Positions 52,804 to 61,684 of a DNA stretch of 64,000 nucleotides are shown one piece after another; the first letter of the stretch is position 1, and each line of letters opens with the position of its first letter. The stretch spans positions 11,594 to 75,593 of the forward strand of contig CAYOQB010000005.1 in the NCBI GenBank assembly GCA_964406035.1. Direction: 5' to 3'. This DNA comes from JAIEPW01 sp964406035 (GTDB taxonomy: Bacteria > Acidobacteriota > Terriglobia > Bryobacterales > Bryobacteraceae). The notes below the pieces were generated by a model that was given only the letters and a program-made list of their open reading frames with translations, made no database searches and had not been told where the DNA came from. The position numbers and the translations under genes are program-made.

Positions 52804-53991
52804 CTAATTCGCGAGTTCGAACAGACCAGCCGCGCCCTGCCCCCCGCCGATGCACATGGTGACCACGCCGTAACGGGCCTTGCGGCGTTGCATCTCGTTT
52901 GCGATGGTGCCCACCATCCGCGATCCGGTCATGCCGAACGGGTGACCAATTGAGATGGAGCCGCCGTTCACGTTGAGCTTCTCCATGGGGATGCCCAGCC
53001 GGTCGCGGCAGTACACCACCTGCACCGCAAAGGCTTCGTTCAGCTCCCAAACGTCGATGTCGCCGGCTTTCATGTTGAACCGCTCGAGCAGCTTGGGCAC
53101 GGCGAACACCGGCCCGATGCCCATTTCGTCGGGATCGCAGCCGGCCACGGTGAAACCGCGGAAGACCAGCTTGTACGGAACTCCGAGCTTTTCGGCTCGC
53201 TCGCGCGACATCAGGAGCGTGGCTGATGCGCCATCGGAAAGCTGCGACGAATTGCCGGCGGTCACGCTGCCCTTGCCGCTGGTCTTGTCGAAAACGGCGG
53301 GGAGCCCCAGCAGACCTTCCAGCGTGGTATCGGTGCGGTTGCATTCATCCTTGTCCGCGCAAACTTCTTCCGTGCCGATCTTCTCCCCGGTCTTCTTGTC
53401 CAGGATCGCGCGTGTCACCTTTAGCGGAGCGATCTCGTCTCCGAAGAAGCCCTCCTGCTGGGCGCGAGCGGTGCGCTTCTGGCTCTCCAGCGAATACTCG
53501 TCCTGGGCCTCGCGGGACACGTTGTAGCGCTTGGCTACCACCTCAGCCGTGTCCCCCATGGCCATGTAGATGCCGGGAAGCTTTTCCTTCAAGATCGGAT
53601 TTGGATCGGAGTCGCGCACCATCATGGTGATGCTTTCGACGCCCCCGCCGATAGCGGCATCGGCGCCCTCCACCATGATGTGATGCGCCGCCATGGCGAC
53701 TGCCTGCAGGCCCGAGGAACAGAAGCGATTCACCGTGGTTCCTGGAACCGATGTCGGCAGTCCGGCGAGCATCGCCGCCACGCGCGCGACATTGCTGCCC
53801 TGCGCGCCATGCGGCTGCCCGCAGCCCAGGATCACGTCGTGCATCTCTGCGGGGTCCAATTGTGGGGTGCGCCGCATCACTTCGCGAATACAGTGCGCGG
53901 CCAGATCGTCGGGGCGCGTCATGTTGAACGATCCGCGGTGGGACTTGGTGAGCGCAGTTCGCGCGCTGGTGACGACAACAGCTTCTCGCAT
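52804..53991 (-). CDS. Acetyl-CoA C-acyltransferase (thiolase)
   Basis: A 395-residue thiolase, which either cleaves 3-ketoacyl-CoA in fatty-acid breakdown or condenses acetyl-CoA. Active-site residues are C91 (VNRFCSSGLQAV), the NEAFAVQ loop, the His of GHPFGMTGSRM and the second Cys of MCIGGGQGAAG. The sequence resembles FadA/acetyl-CoA acyltransferase of the Gram-negative degradative group more than biosynthetic types. No FadB-like partner is adjacent. The start is the ATG at 53991, and the frame contains no internal break. Confidence 0.94.
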   Translation of the reverse strand: MREAVVVTSARTALTKSHRGSFNMTRPDDLAAHCIREVMRRTPQLDPAEMHDVILGCGQPHGAQGSNVARVAAMLAGLPTSVPGTTVNRFCSSGLQAVAMAAHHIMVEGADAAIGGGVESITMMVRDSDPNPILKEKLPGIYMAMGDTAEVVAKRYNVSREAQDEYSLESQKRTARAQQEGFFGDEIAPLKVTRAILDKKTGEKIGTEEVCADKDECNRTDTTLEGLLGLPAVFDKTSGKGSVTAGNSSQLSDGASATLLMSRERAEKLGVPYKLVFRGFTVAGCDPDEMGIGPVFAVPKLLERFNMKAGDIDVWELNEAFAVQVVYCRDRLGIPMEKLNVNGGSISIGHPFGMTGSRMVGTIANEMQRRKARYGVVTMCIGGGQGAAGLFELAN

Positions 53992-54093
53992 GGGTGGTCT
54001 ATAGGTCCTTTCCGGCTAGAGTAGCATCAGTTCCGGCGGCACCCGGCCCGCTGCGTAGTGCAACTGTTAAGTTCGCGGTGGACGGGAAAAAGA

Positions 54094-54123
54094 GAACGGC
54101 CGGGCGGTGAGGCCCGGCCGTTC
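54094..54123 (-). terminator. Rho-independent terminator of the second TonB receptor
   Basis: On the minus strand GAACGGCCGGGC pairs with GCCCGGCCGTTC (12 bp) around a 6-base loop and is followed by TCTTTTTC. It lies 28 bases after the receptor's stop at 54152. Confidence 0.9.
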
Positions 54124-54151
54124 CGACGGTTGAGGTTAGTGAATCAGACCC

Positions 54152-57100
54152 TTACCACAGGAATCGCGCATTGATTTGGATGTTGCGCGATAACGTGTTG
54201 GTGGCCTGGTAGTAGCCGAAGTTCGCCGGCGTGTTCAGCAGCGCGCCGGGCAGAGTGAACGACGTGTTGTTGAACACGTTGAAGATCTGGCCCTGGAGCT
54301 GGAAGCGGTAGCGCTCCGTGATGCGGAACTCCTTGCCGACGGTCCAGTCGAACAAGGTCATTCCGTTCTGGCGGAGAACGTTGCGCCCCATGTTGCCGGT
54401 CTGGCCCAGGAGCGGGAAGGTCATTCCCGAGTTCGCGGCCAGGTTCGGATTGTTGGCGCCCGCGCCCGGATCGGGGCGGAACTCAAAGTTCAGAGGTCCG
54501 CTGATGTTCGGGCGGATGGTATGGTTCGCAACCGGGTTGTTGACGCGGAGCGAAGTGTCGAGCAGCCCGAGCCGCTGCCCGGTAATGATGTTCTGCGGCA
54601 AGCCGGAGTTCACCTGGAAGATTCCAGAGAACTGCCAGCCGCCGAGGGTGTGCTTCAGGAAGCCGTTGTCGCTGTTCTTGAACCACGGCAGATCCCAAAC
54701 ATGGCTGAGCACGAAGCGGTGCGGCATGTCATGCGCCGAAACCGCGCGATTCTCGCGCCAGTTGTCGGGGTTCTGGGCCACCTGAACGTCGTTGATCAGG
54801 ATGCCCAGCGCGTCCGACGCGTTGTCGATGGATTTGGACCAGGTGTACGCCGCGTTGAAGGTGAAGCCCTTCGCGAAGCGCTTCTGGGCGCTGAACTGGA
54901 AGGAGTGGAAGTTGGCGTTACCGCCGGATTCCACCAGCGTCAGGTAGCCGAATCGCGGATCGAGGCGATTGGTGGGCTGAGTCGGACCCGGGTTGGCGCC
55001 GGCCTGGATGGCCAGGTAGCGCGCCAAATTCGCCTGTTCCTCAGCCGGGGAATTGGACACGGGAATCTGGCTGGCGGGGACGGTGTTGGGCGTCCGCGTA
55101 AGCTGCAGATAGTTCGACTTGGTGCCGACGTAACCCGCACGCATCACGATGCCTGCCAGGTCCCGCTCCACGGTGAAGTTCCACTGGTGGATCTGGGGAT
55201 TGCGCAGGTTCTGGTCCACCGCGGCTACGGAGCCGAAGTTGCGGATGGTGGTGCCGAAGCTGCCCACCAGCGCCTGACCCGAAGCTTGGAACGGAGCAGA
55301 GTAATTCGCCAGCGCCGCGTACGAGTTTCCGCCCTGGAACGCGCTTTCCGTCAGCAGATACATGAACGGAGGCGCGAAACGCAGGTTGGTGATCGGATTC
55401 AGGAAGGCGAAATCGTAGGCCAGGCCGTAACCGGTGCGAATGGCCCACTTGCCGCCGCCGGGATTCCACGACAAACCGACGCGGGGCGCCCAGTTGTACT
55501 GATTCTGGGAAGCCTTGTCGACCACCTCGAAAGCTCCCAGGGGGCCGGTGCCAGCGCCGCCCATAGCGGCGGTGCTGTTGAGATTCAGATTGGACAGAAT
55601 ACCGTTGACTTCGGTGGCGCCCAGATTGCCCTCGAAGCGCAGGCCGAGGTTCAAGGTCAGGGTGCGGCTCACCCGCCAGTCATCCTGGAAGAAAGCGAAG
55701 TGACTGGAAACGCGAGTGCCGCGAACTGAGTTGCCGAAGCGCTGCGAGTAACTGGTCGGCGTGCCGGCGGCGAAGGCCGCGAAATTCGCGAAGTTATACT
55801 GGCCGCGGACGACCGATTCAAAGTAGCTGTTGGACTGAATCCGATTGAACTCATAACCGCCCTTGAATGTGTGCGTCCCCAGCGTGTAGGTGACCGTGTT
55901 CAAGTACTGATAGGTATTCTGCGTGCGCCCCTGCGGACCGCCCGTCCAGGTGTTCAGGTCGGCGGTGGCGTCCAGGAAGTTGATGTAGGGCTGCAGATTG
56001 GTCGCGGCAGCGGCGAAATCCGGCGTGCTGCGGCCGTACGATGCCAGGAAGTTGTACACCATGCGCGGAGTGAAGGTGCGCGTATAGGATGCCGTCGCGT
56101 TGGTGTCGCGGCCCGCCAGAAGCGCGCCGTTGCCCAGCAGGTTGGAGCTGACGAACGTCAGGCCGGTGTTGGTGCCAGCCGTGTCGTTCTGGCCGATGCG
56201 ACCGAAGAAGCTGTCCTTCTCGGAGATGTTCCAGTTGATCTTGGCCGAATACGCCCAGGAGTCGGTGAAGTTCGGCGCCTGGTTGCTGACCGTTCCGCTC
56301 GGCGAAGACACGCCGTTGGAGGCTTCCCACAGCCGGCGCGACGTCGGATCCGTGATGGTGGCCACCTGCGCCGGCGTGGGCACCGTGGCAATGCGTGTCC
56401 CGCCCGCTCCGCGGATTAAGTTCCACTCGCCGGTTCCGAACCAGAACAGCTTGTCCTTAATGATGCGTCCACCCGCGGCGGTGCCGAAGCGGTTGTCGCG
56501 CGTGATGGTCGCCTTCCCGGTGCGATCGAAGTAGTCGCGCGCGTTCAGCTTGTCGTTGCGGAAGAACTCGAACACGGAGCCGTGAAAATCATTGCTGCCG
56601 CTCTTGGTGATGATCTGGAACTGCGAGTTCGCATTACGCCCGAACTCCGCCGAGAAGTTGTTGGTGATGAAGTTCACTTCCTGAATACCGTCGAGCGGCA
56701 CCGTGCCCAGACCTACCGAGCCGCTGATGCTGACGTCGGTCGCGGTGGCGTTATCCAGCGTGATGTTGTTGCCGCGACCCCGGCCGCCATTCACGTTGAA
56801 GTTGCCGAAGCCCTGGAAGCCGTTGTTGTCCTGCGGCGGGAACGGCGAAACGCCGGGCGCGGTCTGCGCCAGGCCCAGAATGCCTGCCGTCGAAGTATTC
56901 AGCGGCAGATTCGCGACTTCCTTCGTCGTCGTCGTGGTCGCCAACTGCGCGTTCACGGTGTTGATCTGGACCGCGGAGTCCGTAACCACCACTTCCTGCC
57001 GCGTCGTCGCCACTTCCAGGCCGAACTTCAGTTCCTGCACCTGGCCTGAGCTGACGGTGGTCTGCGACTTCGCGCCGCCGAAGCCGCCGGCTTCCGCCTG

Positions 57101-57331
57101 CACTTCGTAGCGTCCCGTGTTCAGCAGGGTGAAGCGGACCGAGCCGTCGCCGGCCGTGGTCGCGGTTCGTACCGCGCCTGTCTCAAGATTTTTCAGCGTG
57201 ATTGTCGCGTTCGGAATCACAGCGCCGCTGCGATCCGTCACGGTCACGAAAATGTCGCCGGTGATCTGAGCAAACAGGCTTGTGCTCAGACAAGCCAGGA
57301 TTGCCAGAATCCAAATTGTTTTTCGAGCCAT
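54152..57331 (-). CDS. TonB-dependent receptor, Oar-like, with carboxypeptidase-regulatory domain
   Basis: A 1059-residue outer-membrane protein, paralogous in plan to the one at 36739. Signal peptide (WILAILACLSTSLFAQ), CarboxypepD_reg-like domain (FVTVTDRSGAVIPNATITLKN ... GRYEVQAEAGGFGG), a plug-like segment (LPLNTSTAGILGLAQTAPGV, GRGRGNNITLDNATATDVSI) and a long barrel. It ends IQINARFLW, with a C-terminal Trp. Pairwise identity with the first receptor looks modest, so they are old paralogues rather than a recent duplication. A perfect terminator follows. No TonB/ExbBD gene is in the window. Confidence 0.9.
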   Translation of the reverse strand: MARKTIWILAILACLSTSLFAQITGDIFVTVTDRSGAVIPNATITLKNLETGAVRTATTAGDGSVRFTLLNTGRYEVQAEAGGFGGAKSQTTVSSGQVQELKFGLEVATTRQEVVVTDSAVQINTVNAQLATTTTTKEVANLPLNTSTAGILGLAQTAPGVSPFPPQDNNGFQGFGNFNVNGGRGRGNNITLDNATATDVSISGSVGLGTVPLDGIQEVNFITNNFSAEFGRNANSQFQIITKSGSNDFHGSVFEFFRNDKLNARDYFDRTGKATITRDNRFGTAAGGRIIKDKLFWFGTGEWNLIRGAGGTRIATVPTPAQVATITDPTSRRLWEASNGVSSPSGTVSNQAPNFTDSWAYSAKINWNISEKDSFFGRIGQNDTAGTNTGLTFVSSNLLGNGALLAGRDTNATASYTRTFTPRMVYNFLASYGRSTPDFAAAATNLQPYINFLDATADLNTWTGGPQGRTQNTYQYLNTVTYTLGTHTFKGGYEFNRIQSNSYFESVVRGQYNFANFAAFAAGTPTSYSQRFGNSVRGTRVSSHFAFFQDDWRVSRTLTLNLGLRFEGNLGATEVNGILSNLNLNSTAAMGGAGTGPLGAFEVVDKASQNQYNWAPRVGLSWNPGGGKWAIRTGYGLAYDFAFLNPITNLRFAPPFMYLLTESAFQGGNSYAALANYSAPFQASGQALVGSFGTTIRNFGSVAAVDQNLRNPQIHQWNFTVERDLAGIVMRAGYVGTKSNYLQLTRTPNTVPASQIPVSNSPAEEQANLARYLAIQAGANPGPTQPTNRLDPRFGYLTLVESGGNANFHSFQFSAQKRFAKGFTFNAAYTWSKSIDNASDALGILINDVQVAQNPDNWRENRAVSAHDMPHRFVLSHVWDLPWFKNSDNGFLKHTLGGWQFSGIFQVNSGLPQNIITGQRLGLLDTSLRVNNPVANHTIRPNISGPLNFEFRPDPGAGANNPNLAANSGMTFPLLGQTGNMGRNVLRQNGMTLFDWTVGKEFRITERYRFQLQGQIFNVFNNTSFTLPGALLNTPANFGYYQATNTLSRNIQINARFLW

Positions 57332-57519
57332 ATGTAATCTCCCAAAAGCGATAGTCCGTACCGGATTTGCACATCACAATCCTGATCGAACCTTCGGGAG
57401 TCTCAGGCACGTTGAGGACCAGTGGCGAGGCGCGGTTTTCCGGGGCAAGTTGCTGTTTTGAGGCGCGAAATGCCGGCGCGTTCTCGATTTTGGAAATGGT
57501 TTCTGGAAAGTGGAATTGC

Positions 57520-58698
57520 TCAGGCGCCCAACAGCCCAACTACAGCGTTGAGAAGAAGCATCAGCAGCGCCAGCGGGATCAGATACTTCCATCCCAGATT
57601 CATCAGTTGGTCGTAGCGCAATCGTGGTAACGTGCCGCGTAACCAGAATAGAAGATAAAGAACCAGCGCGAGCTTGAGGAAGAACCAGAAGGGGCCAATC
57701 AGAATCGCGTTCACAGCGGGGATGAGAAACACAAGCCCCGCGCTAATCAATGCCCCCGCGATCAGGAGCAGCAAAACGCGCTGCCAGCGCCTGCGGACCT
57801 TCTTTACCAGCAGCAGCGAACTCGCGCCGGAGCCGCTGATCAGCAGGACCGGGAACGCGAAGTTCAGCGGAACCTCCAACCAGGCGACGCCGGGCAACGG
57901 GCGCAGCCATCCGCCGAAGAACAGCACCACCGTGACACCACAGATCACGAACGCATGCGCGTATTCGCCCAGCATAAAGAGCGCCCAGCGGAATCCGCTG
58001 TATTCCGTGTGGAAGCCTGCAACCAGTTCGGACTCTGCTTCCGGAAGGTCGAACGGGGCGCGATTGGTCTCTGCTACCGCCGCGATCAGGAAGATGCCGA
58101 AAGTCACGATCATCAGGCCGAAGTTGTCGAACACGAACCAGATGCCGCGCCGCTGCTGCGCCTGTACGATCTCGACCAGGCTCAGCGAGCTTGCCGACAT
58201 CACCGGTGCGAGCATCGCCAGCGTCACCGCGACTTCGTAACTCACCAGTTGCGCCGCGCCGCGCAGTGACCCCAGCAGCGAGTAGTGGCTGTTTGACGCC
58301 CAGCCGCCGAGCGTCATGCCGAGGACGCCGACGGCGCCCAGCGCGCTGATGATCAGCAGTCCGACGTTCATGTCGGCGACGTACAGCCGCTCGCCAAACG
58401 GCAGCAGCGCGATCGCGGTAAGGCCGGTGAAGGCGGCGATCAGCGGCGCCATCCAGAACAGGGCCTTGTCCGCGCCCGCCGGCACCACGTCCTCCTTCAG
58501 CAGCAGCTTCAGCGCGTCGGCCAGGGGTTGCAGCAGGCCATGCGGTCCGGCGCGCATCGGTCCCAGGCGCGCCTGCATGTCGGCCAGGATCTTGCGCTCG
58601 ACATGCACCAGGTATCCCGTCAGCAGCGGAAAGCCCAGCACGATCAGCGCGGTCAGCAGCAGCGGCGTGAACAGCGGATGCGAAATCAGACCCTGCAT
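57520..58698 (-). CDS. nuoH: NADH-quinone oxidoreductase subunit H
   Basis: NuoH is the membrane subunit that forms the quinone-binding chamber with NuoB and NuoD. The 392-residue protein has the family start LVHVERKILADMQARLGP, the quinone-site loop AETNRAPFDLPEAESELVAGFHTEYSG and the end region LRGTLPRLRYDQLMNLGWKYLIPLAL. The ATG at 58698 lies two bases after the nuoN stop. nuoH normally stands between nuoG and nuoI; here it is the last gene, after nuoN. Confidence 0.96.
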   Translation of the reverse strand: MQGLISHPLFTPLLLTALIVLGFPLLTGYLVHVERKILADMQARLGPMRAGPHGLLQPLADALKLLLKEDVVPAGADKALFWMAPLIAAFTGLTAIALLPFGERLYVADMNVGLLIISALGAVGVLGMTLGGWASNSHYSLLGSLRGAAQLVSYEVAVTLAMLAPVMSASSLSLVEIVQAQQRRGIWFVFDNFGLMIVTFGIFLIAAVAETNRAPFDLPEAESELVAGFHTEYSGFRWALFMLGEYAHAFVICGVTVVLFFGGWLRPLPGVAWLEVPLNFAFPVLLISGSGASSLLLVKKVRRRWQRVLLLLIAGALISAGLVFLIPAVNAILIGPFWFFLKLALVLYLLFWLRGTLPRLRYDQLMNLGWKYLIPLALLMLLLNAVVGLLGA

Positions 58699-58700
58699 GG

Positions 58701-60170
58701 CTATCGCAGCAGCGCCCCCGCCGCGAACTTCAGGAACGGCTCCGGAAACAAGCCCAGCAGCAGCGTCGCCAGGCCGGAGATCGCCACTGCCAGATTCATG
58801 CCCGCGCTGGAGGCCAGCGGCTTCGAATCGCCCGGCAGCATGTACATCCCGCGCACGATACGGAAGTAATAATAGAGGCTGACTGCCACGTACAGCGCCG
58901 CGATCACCGCCAAAACGGCGTGCCCAGTCTCCAGCAGCGAGAGAAAGATGTAGTACTTGCCCAGAAATCCGCCTGTCGGCGGGATGCCCGCCAGCGACAG
59001 CAGGAAGACGAGCATCGCTGCCGCGTACAACGGATGCCGCGCGGCCAGCCCGTTCAGATCGGACACGTCTTCCTCCGGCAGCCCCGAGGTGCGTGTGCGG
59101 ATCGCGATCAGCACCATCAGCACGCCCAGGTTCGCGAACGTGTACACCGCCAGATATACCGCGATGCCGCGCAGGCCGGTGGCGTTGCCCGCTACCAGGC
59201 CAAGCAGCAGATATCCCGCGTGAGAAACGGAGCTGTAGGCGATCAGGCGTTTGACATTCTCCTGTGTCAGCGCGGCGAAGTTGCCGATCACCAGGGTCAG
59301 CACGGCGATTCCGGCGATCGCCGGACGCCATGCCTGGTCCAGCGGCGACAGCGGCCCGTTGAATATGCGCAGCAGCAGCGCGAACGATGCCGCCTGCGAC
59401 GCAACCGAGAGGTACGCGGTCACGGCGGTGGGCGCCCCCGCGTACGCGTCCGGCGCCCACATGTGGAACGGAGCAGCCGATATCTTGAACAGCAGGCCGG
59501 CCAGGATCGTGGCGATCGCCAGCGCGGTGATCGCGTCCACGGAGCCGCGCGCGAAGATCGCCCGCCGGATCTCTTCCAGGTTGGTGGATCCGCTCAACCC
59601 ATATAGAAGCGAAAAACCATACGCCAGCAGGCCGCTCGAAAAACTGCCCAAAAGGAAATACTTGATCGCCGCTTCGTTGGACCGCCGTTCCCGCTTGAGA
59701 AATCCCACCAGCACGTAAAAGCTCAGGGCCATCAGCTCCAGCCCCAGGAACAGCGTGATCAGGTCCGAGCCGGAGGCCAGAAAGAACATGCCGGAGCACG
59801 CCAACAGGATCAGGCCGTAGTATTCGGCGCGATGCTCGCCTTCAATCTCCAGGTAGCGGTAGGAGATCAGGGTCACAATGGCCGCGGCCGCCAGGAACAT
59901 CCAATCGAAGTACATCGAGAAGCTGTCCACGGTCAGCGAGCCGGAGAACGCCACGATCCGGCTGCCCGGGGCGGCCAGCGCCTGTTGCTGCCGCAGCAGC
60001 GCCACCGCCGCGGAAGCCAGCCCCAGCAGAGTGAAGCCGACCAGCCAGCGCGTTCGCGCCGCCCCCTTGGGCAGCAGGAACTCCAGCAGCAGGATCGCCG
60101 AGCCGAACAGCACCAGCATCAGCGCGGGCAGCAGCGCGAAGTGGTCCGCGGCGGTGTAGTATCCGCTCAT
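58701..60170 (-). CDS. nuoN: NADH-quinone oxidoreductase subunit N
   Basis: An antiporter-like proton-pumping subunit of complex I, 489 residues with about 14 membrane helices. The conserved discontinuous-helix Lys/Glu residues are visible in LFLGLELMALSFYVLVG (Glu), ISAAPFHMWAPDAYAGAPTAV (conserved Lys just before), and NVKRLIAYSSVSHAGYLLLG. It overlaps nuoM by four bases (ATGA), so translation is coupled. The start is ATG 60170. Confidence 0.96.
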   Translation of the reverse strand: MSGYYTAADHFALLPALMLVLFGSAILLLEFLLPKGAARTRWLVGFTLLGLASAAVALLRQQQALAAPGSRIVAFSGSLTVDSFSMYFDWMFLAAAAIVTLISYRYLEIEGEHRAEYYGLILLACSGMFFLASGSDLITLFLGLELMALSFYVLVGFLKRERRSNEAAIKYFLLGSFSSGLLAYGFSLLYGLSGSTNLEEIRRAIFARGSVDAITALAIATILAGLLFKISAAPFHMWAPDAYAGAPTAVTAYLSVASQAASFALLLRIFNGPLSPLDQAWRPAIAGIAVLTLVIGNFAALTQENVKRLIAYSSVSHAGYLLLGLVAGNATGLRGIAVYLAVYTFANLGVLMVLIAIRTRTSGLPEEDVSDLNGLAARHPLYAAAMLVFLLSLAGIPPTGGFLGKYYIFLSLLETGHAVLAVIAALYVAVSLYYYFRIVRGMYMLPGDSKPLASSAGMNLAVAISGLATLLLGLFPEPFLKFAAGALLR

Positions 60171-61684
60171 CGCAGCTCCGCCTGCCGGTCCGCGAAGTAG
60201 CCGGGCTTCACGCGCTCCACAATCTGATTCACGGGCCGCTCCAGAATCTCGAACAGCGGCTTGGGATACACGCCGATGCCAAACACCAGCGCCAGCAGCG
60301 GGGCCATCACCAGCACTTCGCGAGCCGTCAGATCCGGCAGATTGCGGTTCTCCTCGTGCACCAGCTTGCCCAGCATGGTGCGCTGATAGAGCCACAGCAG
60401 GTACGCCGCGCCCAGCACGATGCCGAACACGGCGAACGCGGCCCACATCCGGTTGGCCTCGAACGCGCCCGCCAGAATGGTGAACTCGCCGATGAATCCG
60501 TTCAGCAGCGGCAGTCCGGCGGAGCTCAGCATCGCGATCGCGAACACCGTCGCGTAGCGCGGCATCACGGAGGCGACGCCGCCGAAATCCTCGATCTGCC
60601 GCGTGTGCCGCCGCTCATAAATCAGTCCCACCAGCAGAAACAACAGCCCGGTGGAGATCCCGTGATTCACCTGCTGCAGCACGCTGCCCGCGATGCCGTT
60701 GGGGTTCAGGGAGAAGATCCCCAGCGTGCAGAAGCCCAGATGACTCACCGACGAGTACGCCACCAGCTTCTTCCAGTCATGCTGCATCAGGCTGACGAAC
60801 GCGCCGTACAGAATGGCGATGATGGAAAGCACCGCCAGCGTCTGGGCGATCCAGGGGTCCACGGACGCTTTCGGCAGCAGCGGCAGAGAAAAACGGATGA
60901 ACCCATAGGTGCCCATCTTGAGCATCACCGCCGCCAGAATCACGGAGCCGGCGGTGGGCGCCTCCACGTGGGCATCCGGCAGCCAGGTGTGGAACGGGAA
61001 CATCGGAACCTTAATCGCGAATCCCAGGAACAGGGCCCAGAACACCCACTGCTCCATGCCCGGCGTCATCCGCACCGCCATCAGCGCGCCGATGTCGAAG
61101 GTGTAGAACCCGAACTGCAGCTGATGCTGGAAGTACAGGGTCAGCAGTCCCAGCAGCATCAGGACGCTGCCCGCCAGGGTGTACAGGAACAGCTTCAGCG
61201 CGGCGTACAGCCGCCGGGGCCCGCCCCAGATGCCGATCAGGAAGTACATCGGCACCAGCACCACTTCCCAGAACACGTAGAAGAGGAAAAAGTCCAGCGC
61301 GATGAAGACGCCGATCATCGCCGTCTGCAGCACCAGCAGCAGGACGTAATATTCCTTCAGCTTGTCGCGAACGGAATTCCAGGACGACAGAACGGCCAGG
61401 AATCCGATCAGCGTGGTCAGCAGCACCAGCAGCAGGCTGATGCCGTCGATGCCCACGTGATAAGAAGCGCCGATGGCCGGAATCCAATCCGCGCGCTCGA
61501 CGAACTGAAAGCCGGTCGCGCCGCGGTCAAAGCGCATCGCCAGTGGCAGTGAAATCAGGAATCCCGCCAGCGCGATCAGATTCGCCCATAACTTCAGCGC
61601 CGTGTGCGCGCGGCCCGGGATCAGCACCAGCACCGCGGCGCCGGCAAGCGGCGTGAACAGCACCCACGTCAGCAGATGGCTCAC
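60167..61684 (-). CDS. nuoM: NADH-quinone oxidoreductase subunit M
   Basis: Second antiporter-like subunit of complex I, 505 residues. Family segments are FFLFYVFWEVVLVPMYFLIG (key Glu), FAIKVPMFPFHTWLPDAHVEAPTAGSV (key Lys) and LMQHDWKKLVAYSSVSHLGF. The GTG start at 61684 overlaps the nuoL stop (GTGA), and homologous sequence begins exactly there; the frame is open further upstream but the extra residues are antisense-like. Coupled to nuoL and nuoN. Confidence 0.96.
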   Translation of the reverse strand: MSHLLTWVLFTPLAGAAVLVLIPGRAHTALKLWANLIALAGFLISLPLAMRFDRGATGFQFVERADWIPAIGASYHVGIDGISLLLVLLTTLIGFLAVLSSWNSVRDKLKEYYVLLLVLQTAMIGVFIALDFFLFYVFWEVVLVPMYFLIGIWGGPRRLYAALKLFLYTLAGSVLMLLGLLTLYFQHQLQFGFYTFDIGALMAVRMTPGMEQWVFWALFLGFAIKVPMFPFHTWLPDAHVEAPTAGSVILAAVMLKMGTYGFIRFSLPLLPKASVDPWIAQTLAVLSIIAILYGAFVSLMQHDWKKLVAYSSVSHLGFCTLGIFSLNPNGIAGSVLQQVNHGISTGLLFLLVGLIYERRHTRQIEDFGGVASVMPRYATVFAIAMLSSAGLPLLNGFIGEFTILAGAFEANRMWAAFAVFGIVLGAAYLLWLYQRTMLGKLVHEENRNLPDLTAREVLVMAPLLALVFGIGVYPKPLFEILERPVNQIVERVKPGYFADRQAELR